The position numbers and the translations under genes were made by a program. Positions 1 to 7,307 of a stretch of 64,000 nt of DNA are shown here, piece after piece. Numbering within the stretch: the first letter of the stretch is position 1; every line of letters starts with the position of its first letter. Below the pieces are notes generated by a model. The model worked only from the letters and a program-made list of their open reading frames with translations, searched no databases and was not told the DNA's origin. Source of the stretch: Terriglobus tenax (lineage in GTDB: Bacteria > Acidobacteriota > Terriglobia > Terriglobales > Acidobacteriaceae); NCBI RefSeq assembly GCF_025685395.1, contig NZ_JAGSYA010000003.1, positions 992,001 through 1,056,000 of the forward strand, in the 5' to 3' direction.

Positions 1-463
1 ACCATAGAACTCGGTGAGGTAACTGCTGGTAGTAGAGCGTTCTGCTTCCTGCGTGGTCTCGCGCAAGAAAGAGTCTCTGATCTCTCGTGGACCACAGCGC
101 CATGGCCCAATCGCCGGTGAAGCGCTGGAAACAGTTTTCTCCCCAGTGCTCGAAGGCTGCCAGCACGATCTCGGAATCGGAACGATCGACAGAATTGATT
201 CCAAGCTCACGCGCAAGTTCTTGGTAGTTGTCCAAACGTCCATCAAAGCCGAGGATGTTCCCGCGGATGTCGGCGGAAGGGCCAGCATCCATCGCGGAAC
301 GTTCATGACTGATATAGGGCTGAACGCACATGGCCAACCGGCCGCTCATATAGACCTTGCCCGTGGCCGTGGCGAACCGCTCGGTCGAAAGCGAGAGATG
401 GCGTAACTCGGACTCGGAGGCGAACGCTTCCGGATCATGCAACAACCCCAGCAGAATGCTCAT
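1..463 (-). CDS. Lasso peptide cyclase / asparagine synthase-like protein (partial, 5' part only)
   Basis: Reading leftward from the ATG at 463, about 154 residues match the class II glutamine amidotransferase half of asparagine synthetase B. Recognisable pieces are GRLDNYQELARELG, SDSEIVLAAFEHWG and LFLARDHAGSRTLYY. The gene leaves the window before the AMP-forming synthetase half. The N terminus is MSILLG, so the catalytic Cys2 of true glutamine-hydrolysing enzymes is absent. That loss is known for lasso peptide C proteins, which activate an Asp/Glu side chain and close the macrolactam instead of making asparagine. It starts 12 nt after the B2 gene, so the two are surely co-transcribed. Assignment as lasso cyclase rests on the B1/B2 neighbours; the synthetase half is not visible. 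Confidence 0.85.
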   Translation of the reverse strand, partial: MSILLGLLHDPEAFASESELRHLSLSTERFATATGKVYMSGRLAMCVQPYISHERSAMDAGPSADIRGNILGFDGRLDNYQELARELGINSVDRSDSEIVLAAFEHWGENCFQRFTGDWAMALWSTRDQRLFLARDHAGSRTLYYQQLPHRVLW

Positions 464-474
464 GGCGACCTCGC

Positions 475-849
475 TTAGCAGCGCTCCAGCACTTCAAACA
501 TCTCCGTGATGTAAGGCCTATCGTTGACGACTCGACCCTCAACTTCCACCCAGGCATGGGATTGGAATGGAAGGAGCTGTGCGCCGATGACCAACTCTGC
601 GTCCCAGCTATAGCGGCGCAGAAGGACAGCCAGGGCAGCCGAACGTTGCAGGCACAGCACACGTTTGAAATAGAAGACACAGGCAAGATCCATCGCATGG
701 GATAACATGCTGTCGTTCTGTAGTGCCCTGGATGTGTGCCGTATCGTCTGCGCCCGAACGACGGTGTGAACTCTCTGAAATCCGCGGGCGCGCATGAGCC
801 AATCGAAATAGGCCAACAGCAGCCAGCTCTCAACAACCCGTCGTCTCAT
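475..849 (-). CDS. Lasso peptide biosynthesis B2 protein (transglutaminase-like leader peptidase)
   Basis: This 124-residue protein matches the B2 family, a transglutaminase-like cysteine protease that removes the leader from a lasso precursor. A Cys-His-Asp triad can be read as Cys66 in VLCLQRSAAL, His98 in QSHAWVEVEG and Asp110 in VVNDRP, the usual order and spacing. The ATG at 849 was chosen over a longer reading from 885 because AGGAGG lies 6 nt upstream. It is separate from the PqqD-like recognition domain, the split B1/B2 arrangement common outside classical proteobacterial clusters. It sits between the kinase-like gene (stop at 926) and the cyclase (start at 463), all on the same strand. 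Confidence 0.85.
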   Translation of the reverse strand: MRRRVVESWLLLAYFDWLMRARGFQRVHTVVRAQTIRHTSRALQNDSMLSHAMDLACVFYFKRVLCLQRSAALAVLLRRYSWDAELVIGAQLLPFQSHAWVEVEGRVVNDRPYITEMFEVLERC

Positions 850-925
850 GACTCGCCTCCTGATGTTCTCGCACAGTGCATGCATAGAACTCGTGTACGA
901 CCTTGCCGACGAAGACCCTTCGCAA

Positions 926-2296
926 CTAACAGCGCAAGCGCCTTAACAACGCAGGTTCCCGAGCCGCTCGATCCATATGCCGCGCAATCGCGCGCACGTA
1001 GGCCTGGCGTCTTGGATCGTCCCGCAAATGCGTCCGGAGCCAGTCTCCCCGGCCCAGGATGGATGATGCAGCGGCAATCATGGGCGCACACGCGAAGCCT
1101 TCATCGACTGCTCTTACGTCGAGTATTTTGCCTAAAGCTCCCCGATACACCTGTCGAAGGCATGCATCACGAGACGACTTTAGGGAGGGACAGTCGACTT
1201 GGTTCAGAAGCAAGATGTGTTCAAAGGTCACGAGCGGACTGCCCACGTAGGCTTCACTCCAGTCGATAAACACGCAACGGCCATCCGCGACGAGGATATT
1301 GCCGAGATTCATATCGCCGTGAAGAACCGTTGGCGGAAGGCCGAGCTGCTCCATGTGACCGCAAACGTCTTCGAAGATTCTCCGGAGTTCACAAAGCCTG
1401 CTTGCCCCAAGACGCGGCACCTTGGTTGAGGTTTGCAAAGACATTGCTTCGTCGATGTAGGCGAAGAGCGTTTCTGCTTTCGCTCGCAGGACATGCGTTC
1501 CGTGGTCGCATGCACCGACGGCAAATAACGCCTGCTCCGATCCCACCGTGTTCATCTGGAGCGCGGCCAGAGACTTCACCGCTCCCCGCAGTACATGCCA
1601 GATACCGGTCGCCTCGGTCGGCAGAGCCCTGCGAACACTGCCCTGACCGCGCATCATCCAGGCATTCCACTCTGGGATCTCCGCCACGACTTCAGGAACA
1701 TGGCCCGCGCAAAGCCTAGACAATAGTGACGTGATGTTGCGCTCATGAAGGTTGGGCGCTCCGGTCGCTTTTAGCCAATAGTCGCAACCATCCTGCGTCC
1801 GAAATCGGAGCAGCGTGAAAGCTCCTCCAGCGTTGTGCTGCTCGATATCAGCCTTCGACGACAGTCTTCTCCCCGTCGCAGTCTCCAGCCACGCAATGGC
1901 TCTATCAATCCAACCGATCTCAGTGAAAGGGCTTCGTACAGTACCGCGGAGCATGTCCTGGAACAAACTGCGCCCCTCTTCGGATAGCTCGTCACGCCGA
2001 ATCTGTTCGGGGAGGACGGCCCTGAACTCCGCAGGGACCTCACCGGCAAGAAGTTCAGCGACAGCGCATGGGGACATATTGTCGTGTACGGCGAGGAGAT
2101 CCAAGATGAGGATCGTTACGCCCCATGACGTGCGAAATGTCTCCTGCAACTGGCGTGCGGGACGCGTCCCGAGAGGCACTGCAACGCGGGCCAGACAATA
2201 CTCTCCGCATCGCTCCTGGGCGAGCAAGGTGTGCGACTTCGGATCTACAAGGAGCACTCGATACTCGTTGGTGATGACAGGGAGCGTGGTTGCCAT
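926..2296 (-). CDS. Aminoglycoside-phosphotransferase-like kinase in the lasso locus
   Basis: The 456-residue product has a protein-kinase-like APH fold in its C-terminal two thirds. A candidate lysine is in YWLKA (near 176), the catalytic loop is HGDMNLGNIL (His326, Asp328, Asn333) and the metal-binding Asp is in FIDWSEA (near 345). The first ~95 residues (YRVLLVDPKSHTLLAQ... onward) resemble a degenerate Nudix-like domain, which is a guess. It should phosphorylate a small molecule or peptide; the substrate is unknown. Lying between B1 and B2 it may tailor the lasso peptide, analogous to but unrelated in sequence to the HPr-kinase-like lasso kinases. The ATG at 2296 has AGAGG 6 nt upstream; a GTG at 2317 would overlap the upstream stop. 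Confidence 0.75.
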   Translation of the reverse strand: MATTLPVITNEYRVLLVDPKSHTLLAQERCGEYCLARVAVPLGTRPARQLQETFRTSWGVTILILDLLAVHDNMSPCAVAELLAGEVPAEFRAVLPEQIRRDELSEEGRSLFQDMLRGTVRSPFTEIGWIDRAIAWLETATGRRLSSKADIEQHNAGGAFTLLRFRTQDGCDYWLKATGAPNLHERNITSLLSRLCAGHVPEVVAEIPEWNAWMMRGQGSVRRALPTEATGIWHVLRGAVKSLAALQMNTVGSEQALFAVGACDHGTHVLRAKAETLFAYIDEAMSLQTSTKVPRLGASRLCELRRIFEDVCGHMEQLGLPPTVLHGDMNLGNILVADGRCVFIDWSEAYVGSPLVTFEHILLLNQVDCPSLKSSRDACLRQVYRGALGKILDVRAVDEGFACAPMIAAASSILGRGDWLRTHLRDDPRRQAYVRAIARHMDRAAREPALLRRLRC

Positions 2297-2313
2297 AGCG
2301 GGCCTCTGTATCG

Positions 2314-2568
2314 TCACTGGGATAGCAGCTGCTGCGTCTTGAGGCTTGCGATGAACTCTCTGACGTCGCGTCCTACGACTTCGGAGGATTCACCCGTCTC
2401 GCGGGCGAGGTTCGCGACGATGCTTTCCTCACTCTCGCCCCGCTCCAACGCCTGCCAGACATAGCCGCCCGTAACGTTGAAAGTCGAGATGACGCCTCGC
2501 TCGGTATCAAGGACCGCCGCACCATCCTCATTCACAATCGTCCGAAGGGAAGCCTTGTCGGTGGCCAT
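2314..2568 (-). CDS. PqqD-like lasso peptide B1 / RiPP recognition element protein
   Basis: This 84-residue protein has the PqqD-family pattern: a beta hairpin with VLDTERGVISTFNVTG, a tryptophan-bearing helix (GGYVWQALERGES) and C-terminal helices (VVGRDVREFIASL). PqqD-like domains bind the leader of a ribosomal peptide and present it to the processing enzymes. As a free-standing protein beside B2 it is best read as lasso B1. The ATG at 2568 follows GGAGA by about 7 nt; an upstream TTG at 2649 in the same frame has no ribosome-binding site and would add an unrelated extension. Its stop lies 17 nt before the kinase-like gene. Confidence 0.85.
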   Translation of the reverse strand: MATDKASLRTIVNEDGAAVLDTERGVISTFNVTGGYVWQALERGESEESIVANLARETGESSEVVGRDVREFIASLKTQQLLSQ

Positions 2569-2663
2569 GCACACTCTCCGCGGCCAAGCGCGATTGGATC
2601 CGCAGCTGGCGGTGAAAGTGAGCTTCAACCTGTCTCCCGTCTCTTGCAAGCAGAAAACAGCAG

Positions 2664-2762
2664 TTGGCCAAACTTACTCCCGCGTGGCAGGAGCAGCAGT
2701 TATGGACAAAGCATGTTGCATGATTGGTGCGTGCCGAGAGCTATTTTGGCCAAAGTTACTCC
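2664..2762. repeat. Pair of 17-bp direct repeats in the gap before the B1 gene
   Basis: TTGGCCAAACTTACTCC at 2664-2680 recurs at 2746-2762 with one change (C to G). On the minus strand each copy reads as a GGAG-like ribosome-binding site followed by a possible TTG start. The implied peptides (17 and about 55 residues) do not look like lasso precursors, having no plausible ring-forming core. The rest of 2569-2772 holds no recognisable gene. A duplicated translation-initiation region or an operator are both possible. Confidence 0.5.
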
Positions 2763-2772
2763 TGTTCGATTT

Positions 2773-4335
2773 CTAAACCGGGATCACCACACCGCAGACA
2801 CGGCGAAGCTGCAACAACTCGCTTGGGCCGAAGAGCGCTTTGGGGTGATTTGCCTCGCGACCGTTCAGCAGAGCAAAGCCGTTGCCGTCCCGGTCCAGGT
2901 ATCCCAACACATGCTCCACTCCGCGACGCATCACGTAGAGAGGCCGGGCCCAGCCCCGTTTGCTCGTATCGATCCGTGCGTCCGGCAGCATCGAGAGATC
3001 TTCGAGAAGCACCCACGAACCTGGACGGAGAGGGGGTTGCATCCCGACCAACCCGGTCTCCTCCCCGATACGCAACACCCGCTCTCCTAGAAGGCTCGGC
3101 CGCGGAAACTTTCGCGCGAACAGTGCGGCATACTCTACCATCTCTTCGCGCCTCGCATCCCAGACCTCGGAAGGCATGGGAACCGCCGCCCTTGCCCGTG
3201 TCACGAACAGGTCGGTCGCATCGTTTGCGTGGAGCATCGTTTCAAGCGAAAACCTGTCGGCGTCCCGAATCGCATGCCCTCCCATCCGTAACGAGTCGGT
3301 GTATCGCGCGAAGTGCTCCACAGTGATCTGCATGAGAGCATCAGCATGGGGATTCGAATCCGTTTCACTGCGATACCGCCGCCGCGTTCTCTCGCTGACC
3401 TTTGAGTGCAAGTTCTCCTGAAGGAACTGCTGCACATAGCGTTCCTCGTCCGGGGATCGTACGAATCGCTTGTGCTTGTTCGCTAGCATCTGCCACCGGT
3501 GAGCGTGCTCCCAGGGCAAGAGGAGGTCCGCGTTGCCGTCATAAGACCAGAGCCCCCGCGGGGATGCATGGTGCTGCAACGGAAGTCCAAGGGCGAAGGC
3601 GCGGACGCGGCCCACGATCCGCACCCCACCACCGGGATACGAAAATTCCTCCTGCCCGAAGTAGGAGCGGTCGACGGTAAGCAACTGCAACTTGCCCCGC
3701 GTGGCGACACAGCGACTGCACCGATACCCGTTGCGGAATTGAAGCAGATAGATCGAACGCAGGTCCGGACGCATCTCCTCTTCTTTGTCGATCAGTTCCA
3801 CCAGTGCCATGGACCCCGGAGGAATGCTCGATCCCAGACTGTCTTCCGTTCCTACATGCACGTAGAAGGCACCCGGATGGTGCCACTCGGAACGACTCAA
3901 AGCACGGATCGGAATGTCGCCTTGCCAGCTTCGCACCAGCGTGTCGAGCGAGGCCGTCCGTGAGAAGGCTTCTGCAGGAGCCAGTTCCAACGGCAGTTCC
4001 ACGAGGTAATCCCGTTCGAAAACGTAAGACTCAACGACATGGGTCCGTCCACCGTTGAGAAAGAGGTCGTACTCACGCAAGGCATCGAGTGAATACCCAA
4101 AGAGACGGTAACCGCCATCCTTTGTCAGCAGGCAGTGCGTTCCCAGATCATCCACCATCTGGACCATCGCGCGGCTCTGCGTACGTCGCAGATTCGTAAT
4201 GAAGTCTTTGAGCCGCTGTTCACGCCGTTCAAAGGCAAGGTGCTCGTGCTCATTCCTTGGTCGGATCTGCCGTAGCAGACCTCGGATATGCTCCACGCGT
4301 TCGATAATTTCATTGCTCGTGACAGGTCGATACAC
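2773..4335 (-). CDS. Uncharacterised 520-residue protein with two S24/LexA-like beta regions
   Basis: No named family was recognised with certainty. The N-terminal ~165 residues are charged and helical. Residues ~165-260 resemble an S24/LexA-type beta domain (IPPGSMALVELIDKEEE, then YLLQFRNGYRCSRCV and VRIVGRVRAFALG). A second similar region ends the protein (RPGSWVLLEDLS, then VEHVLGYLDRDGNGFALL). In the first region the usual SMxP...GD pattern is altered to IPPGSM, so peptidase activity is doubtful. It starts with GTG at 4335 behind GAGGAG (about 11 nt). It lies 204 nt upstream of the B1 gene on the same strand, so a regulatory or processing role in the lasso locus is possible but unproven. 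Confidence 0.55.
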   Translation of the reverse strand: MYRPVTSNEIIERVEHIRGLLRQIRPRNEHEHLAFERREQRLKDFITNLRRTQSRAMVQMVDDLGTHCLLTKDGGYRLFGYSLDALREYDLFLNGGRTHVVESYVFERDYLVELPLELAPAEAFSRTASLDTLVRSWQGDIPIRALSRSEWHHPGAFYVHVGTEDSLGSSIPPGSMALVELIDKEEEMRPDLRSIYLLQFRNGYRCSRCVATRGKLQLLTVDRSYFGQEEFSYPGGGVRIVGRVRAFALGLPLQHHASPRGLWSYDGNADLLLPWEHAHRWQMLANKHKRFVRSPDEERYVQQFLQENLHSKVSERTRRRYRSETDSNPHADALMQITVEHFARYTDSLRMGGHAIRDADRFSLETMLHANDATDLFVTRARAAVPMPSEVWDARREEMVEYAALFARKFPRPSLLGERVLRIGEETGLVGMQPPLRPGSWVLLEDLSMLPDARIDTSKRGWARPLYVMRRGVEHVLGYLDRDGNGFALLNGREANHPKALFGPSELLQLRRVCGVVIPV

Positions 4336-4916
4336 AGCGAAGGCGTCTCCTCTTGATTCACTGCAGCGGAGTAGCTACATCGCACAAAGCCGGGGGACAA
4401 GCGATACAACATCGAACACTGATAGAGCCTCAACCTTTGCTGAGATGTGCAGCATAGGTTTGAGAACCTGCAACTCGCCTGCGAGATCGATGCAGATTGA
4501 ATCTGCGTGCTGGGTCTGATGCGCCCTCGTGTTCGGAATGTCTAGCAAGTGTGCCCGTGTCGTGCTCAATCCGCAAGCGTGAAGAAGCGAGCGTAGCGTG
4601 TCTAAGAGTCTTGTTACATCTCGTCGACCCTGAAGAAGGTTAGATAGATATGACTAAGTAAGACAGAGCAGACTTCTTGCGGAATCATTCCCTACGCATA
4701 TAGCGTAGGAACATCTCTTCATCAGTTCGCAGTTAGGGTTTAGCGAGTGCATCGAGAGGGTACGACGATCCATCTCGATCTCTTGGTCTGCAATCACCCC
4801 TCCGTGAAGTTTCTTCAACCGATACGTCATTGCATGTATCCGACCGATCCACTTCAGATTCCGAGTGCAACTTTGCGAGGACGATCGCACGGCTCACTTG
4901 GGGAGGAAAGCGAGCG
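4336..4916. other. Intergenic region with a diverged copy of an HxlR upstream sequence
   Basis: No gene is supported here. Positions 4651-4690 closely resemble 11661-11700 upstream of the second HxlR gene, sharing TGACTAAGTAAGAC versus TGACTTAGGAAGAC and the exact block CAGACTTCTTG. This is either a third regulator-binding site or the scar of a duplicated segment. The region also separates the divergently oriented lasso-side genes from the HD-GYP gene, so promoters for both should lie here, though no clear -10/-35 was picked. Confidence 0.45.
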
Positions 4917-5540
4917 ATGCTCATAGACCGGAGTGTGGTCCGAAGGGTTGGAAGAGAGCGAGAGATCGCTCCTTGGATGAAATTGTTGGCGCTGCACGAT
5001 AAACAGGCTTACCGGCATAGCCTCCTCGTAGCCGAGATCACTGGAGCATTTGCAGCCACCATTGGCCTCAGTAGCAGAGCTCAGAAACATCTTGTCAGAG
5101 CGGCTTTACTGCATGATGTCGGAAAGATGGAAGTCCCCGTCGACCTGCTCAATAAGCCGGGCCGCCTCACCGAAGGGGAACTGCGGATCGTGCATTCCCA
5201 CGCCGAGCGTGGTTACAGGATGCTATTGGAAACGGAAATGTTCTCGCCTGACATCCTCGACATCGTGTTGCACCACCATGAGAAATTGGATGGCTCAGGT
5301 TACCCGGCGGGGCTGCGCGGTCGATCCGTCCGCAACGTCGTGCGCATGGTCACAATCTGCGATATCTATGCAGCCCTCATCGAGCCGCGTGCATATAGAG
5401 CGTCCCTAAGTTCCCAGAAGGCGTTAGAGATCATGGTCGGGATGAGCGATGGACTGGATCGCGATCTTTTCGACATATTTCGGCTTCTTGCGCCGAGGTG
5501 GACCAACATCCCCATTGGTCTTCTATTTCTCCTTGCCTAG
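4917..5540 (+). CDS. Short HD-GYP domain phosphodiesterase
   Basis: The 207-residue product is almost only an HD-GYP domain. Visible signatures are YRHSLLVAE, the HD pair in LLHDVGK, HSHAERGY, the family-defining HHHEKLDGSGYP and ICDIYAAL. All metal-binding His/Asp positions appear intact, so it may hydrolyse cyclic di-GMP, the usual substrate. There is no receiver or other sensory domain, unusual for the family, so an input would come from a partner or from expression. The ATG at 4917 follows GGAGG by about 10 nt; a TTG at 4830 in the same frame is less likely. It converges with the HxlR gene at 5636. Confidence 0.85.
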   Translation: MLIDRSVVRRVGREREIAPWMKLLALHDKQAYRHSLLVAEITGAFAATIGLSSRAQKHLVRAALLHDVGKMEVPVDLLNKPGRLTEGELRIVHSHAERGYRMLLETEMFSPDILDIVLHHHEKLDGSGYPAGLRGRSVRNVVRMVTICDIYAALIEPRAYRASLSSQKALEIMVGMSDGLDRDLFDIFRLLAPRWTNIPIGLLFLLA

Positions 5541-5635
5541 ATCAGACCGCATCCTAGAGATCTTTCATTTCTTACAGTCGAGACGATTGGGATCGGCTAA
5601 ACAGCGAGCAGCAAGTCGAAGCGGCACGAGAAAAA

Positions 5636-6058
5636 TCATCTCCTCTCTGGTGCCTCAGCTTGTGCTGAGGCTTTCAAACCCTCTTGTCCCTCTCGATAGA
5701 TCTTCCGTGCCGATTGGATCGACATATGGTTCTCGTTGGCCCAGGTGATCAGCATGAGGAGTGGCTCCAGAAATGATTTGCCCAAGGGTGTCAGAGCATA
5801 GTCGACTCGGGGCGGAATCACCGGAAAGACCGTCCGCGACACAAACCCGTCTTGTTCAAGCTGTTTCAGTGTCCGCGACAGCATATGCTGCGACACATCC
5901 CCGATCTCCCGTCTCAACTCGTTAAAGCGCATGGTGCCGTTGGATAAGGCACCGAGCACTAAACCACTCCATTGGTCGCCGACGCGGTCGAGGACATCGC
6001 GGATGGGGCAGGCCTCGCCCTTTGCTAGATCCGGTTGCTTGCTGAAATCGCCCTTCAA
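5636..6058 (-). CDS. HxlR-family transcriptional regulator (copy 1)
   Basis: This is a 140-residue HxlR/DUF24 winged-helix protein. It has the conserved CPIRDVLDRVGDQW start, with one Cys at about position 17, then TMRFNELRREIGDVSQHMLSRTLKQLEQDGFVSR and RVDYALTPLG. HxlR proteins are small dimeric regulators, many of which sense electrophiles or oxidants through that N-terminal Cys. It is a close paralogue of the protein at 11234-11617. Both appear to use a TTG start behind a GGAG/GAGG site, with matching sequence across the start. It lies downstream of the copper operon in the same orientation, separated by a hairpin at 6269-6296, so it is probably a separate unit. Confidence 0.9.
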   Translation of the reverse strand: MKGDFSKQPDLAKGEACPIRDVLDRVGDQWSGLVLGALSNGTMRFNELRREIGDVSQHMLSRTLKQLEQDGFVSRTVFPVIPPRVDYALTPLGKSFLEPLLMLITWANENHMSIQSARKIYREGQEGLKASAQAEAPERR

Positions 6059-6086
6059 TCTGCTTCCTCTCCTTCACTCCCCATGA

Positions 6087-6111
6087 GTCACATTGAGTCG
6101 ACTTCGGAAGA
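6087..6111. promoter_or_regulatory. Candidate HxlR operator (site 1)
   Basis: A 25-bp element starting GTCACAT and ending GGAAGA lies 29 nt upstream of the first HxlR start. It matches the element at 11649-11673 upstream of the paralogous gene at about 19 of 25 positions. Position and conservation suggest autoregulation; binding is inferred. Confidence 0.45.
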
Positions 6112-6268
6112 TAGGTTCAACTGACGATCACGACGGAATCGCACCGAACGAAGAATCATCGACCCGCTCGCCGACAGAGCGCGATGACTTCTCAGAACGC
6201 GACATCGGTTACCGAAGCACACCGCAGGTGGCTGCGAGCATCAGTTCTCGATCGAGATCGATGCACGT

Positions 6269-6296
6269 GAGTGAGGCGAATTGAATCGCCTCACTC
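6269..6296 (-). terminator. Hairpin downstream of the copper operon
   Basis: Perfect 11-bp inverted repeat GAGTGAGGCGA / TCGCCTCACTC around the 6-nt loop ATTGAA. It lies 22 nt after the last gene of the copper operon on the minus strand. There is no clear U-run, so it may act as a weak or factor-assisted terminator or a 3'-end stabiliser. Confidence 0.55.
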
Positions 6297-6318
6297 CCAC
6301 ACACAATCTGTCGCGCTC

Positions 6319-6681
6319 TCAGTGAGGGGTGGTCGTCGCAGGATGGTCCATCTTCATCCCGTTCATGCCACCGGAGTCGCCCGTCATGCCCATGGTTCCA
6401 ACCTTGACCTCAGCAGCAATCAACTGGTCAGCCTTTTTTGTGGCGTGAATGACGATAGGGTCCCCAACTCGGATGTCGCGAAGGGTGGCAACCTTGTCCC
6501 CCTTGGTAAACTTCGTCGTTGCCACCAGCACAACCGTTTGGGTCTTGCCGTCCGTCCCTTTGACGCTGAGGCTGGTATCCGCAATCGCGGTGACAGTCCC
6601 CATCATGTGGATCATGCCGTTGTGAGCAAATGCCGCGGTTGCAAATAGGCCGAATAGGACCGCCAGAAGAAGTCGTTTCAT
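6319..6681 (-). CDS. Secreted DUF5666-like protein with Met/His-rich tail
   Basis: The 120-residue product starts with a clear signal peptide (MKRLLLAVLFGLFATAAFA). A small beta domain of DUF5666 type follows (MGTVTAIADTSLSVKGTDGK, then VGDPIVIHATKK). The tail is rich in Met, Gly and His (MGMTGDSGGMNGMKMDH) and could bind Cu(I) in the periplasm in the manner of CusF, though it is not a CusF homologue by obvious motif. Its ATG overlaps the stop of the upstream cytochrome gene (ATGA), so the two are translationally coupled. It is the last gene of the copper-associated operon. Confidence 0.75.
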   Translation of the reverse strand: MKRLLLAVLFGLFATAAFAHNGMIHMMGTVTAIADTSLSVKGTDGKTQTVVLVATTKFTKGDKVATLRDIRVGDPIVIHATKKADQLIAAEVKVGTMGMTGDSGGMNGMKMDHPATTTPH

Positions 6682-7307
6682 TTTGTGTGTCCTTTCATGT
6701 GATTCATCGTTTTGGTTGGGACGGACGGGAATCCGCCATTCAGGAACTGCTCTTCTGCTTTGTCCTCTTCGGACTCTTCAGAGGTCTTCGGATTAAGGGC
6801 TTCCATCTCTGTCTCTTCTGCAGCGGTCAGTTGCGGAAGGTGACGAATGAAATACACAAGCTTCCAACTGTCATCGCTCGAATCGTCCCCGCCGAAAGCG
6901 GGCATTCCTGACATCCGAATCCCGTTCTCCACGATGAAGAAGATCTCCCCATCGCTGAGACTTTGGGTGCGAGCGAGTCGGAGATCGGGAGGCTTTGGAT
7001 AAAGGCCACTGCCGAACATCGTCTTGCCGCTCCCGTTGTTCGCGTGGCAAACCGCACAGTGATCCGCGAAGTGGCCTAAGGATTCGTGAAGAATCGAGGG
7101 AGTCATCGGCACCGGATTCTTCATTGCCTTTGCAGACGACGGCATAGCGGTTGCCCGCGCGTAGGTCGCGAGCAATCTCTCGATGCTGCTGGGGTCCTTC
7201 CTCGCACTGAATCCATGCATCGCCGTCCGAACATAGAAGAGAGCCCCGAAGAGAGCAGCGACAAACGCCAGGATCGCAACGATTCCAAGGACAGACCGGC
7301 GCCTCAT
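6678..7307 (-). CDS. Membrane-anchored cytochrome c (single haem)
   Basis: The 209-residue protein has an N-terminal membrane anchor (SVLGIVAILAFVAALFGALF), a haem-attachment motif CAVCH in GHFADHCAVCHANNGSG and a likely axial Met in RMSGMPAFGG. This is the class I cytochrome c pattern. It would face the periplasm and pass electrons to or from the neighbouring multicopper oxidase or the respiratory chain. The acidic C terminus (EESEEDKAEE) is unusual. The ATG at 7307 overlaps the stop of the TolC-like gene by ATGA; longer readings add residues that do not fit the family. Confidence 0.85.
   Translation of the reverse strand: MRRRSVLGIVAILAFVAALFGALFYVRTAMHGFSARKDPSSIERLLATYARATAMPSSAKAMKNPVPMTPSILHESLGHFADHCAVCHANNGSGKTMFGSGLYPKPPDLRLARTQSLSDGEIFFIVENGIRMSGMPAFGGDDSSDDSWKLVYFIRHLPQLTAAEETEMEALNPKTSEESEEDKAEEQFLNGGFPSVPTKTMNHMKGHTK

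Noticed and set aside
2569-2772. Two short minus-strand frames behind GGAG-TTG sites as precursor peptides
   Set aside because: The peptides (17 and about 55 residues) lack ring-forming acidic positions and any leader signature; kept only as a repeat.
4375-4569. 64-codon minus-strand frame considered as the lasso precursor
   Set aside because: It has no YxxP-type leader motif, no Gly/Ser/Cys core start with Asp/Glu at positions 7-9, and no ribosome-binding site.
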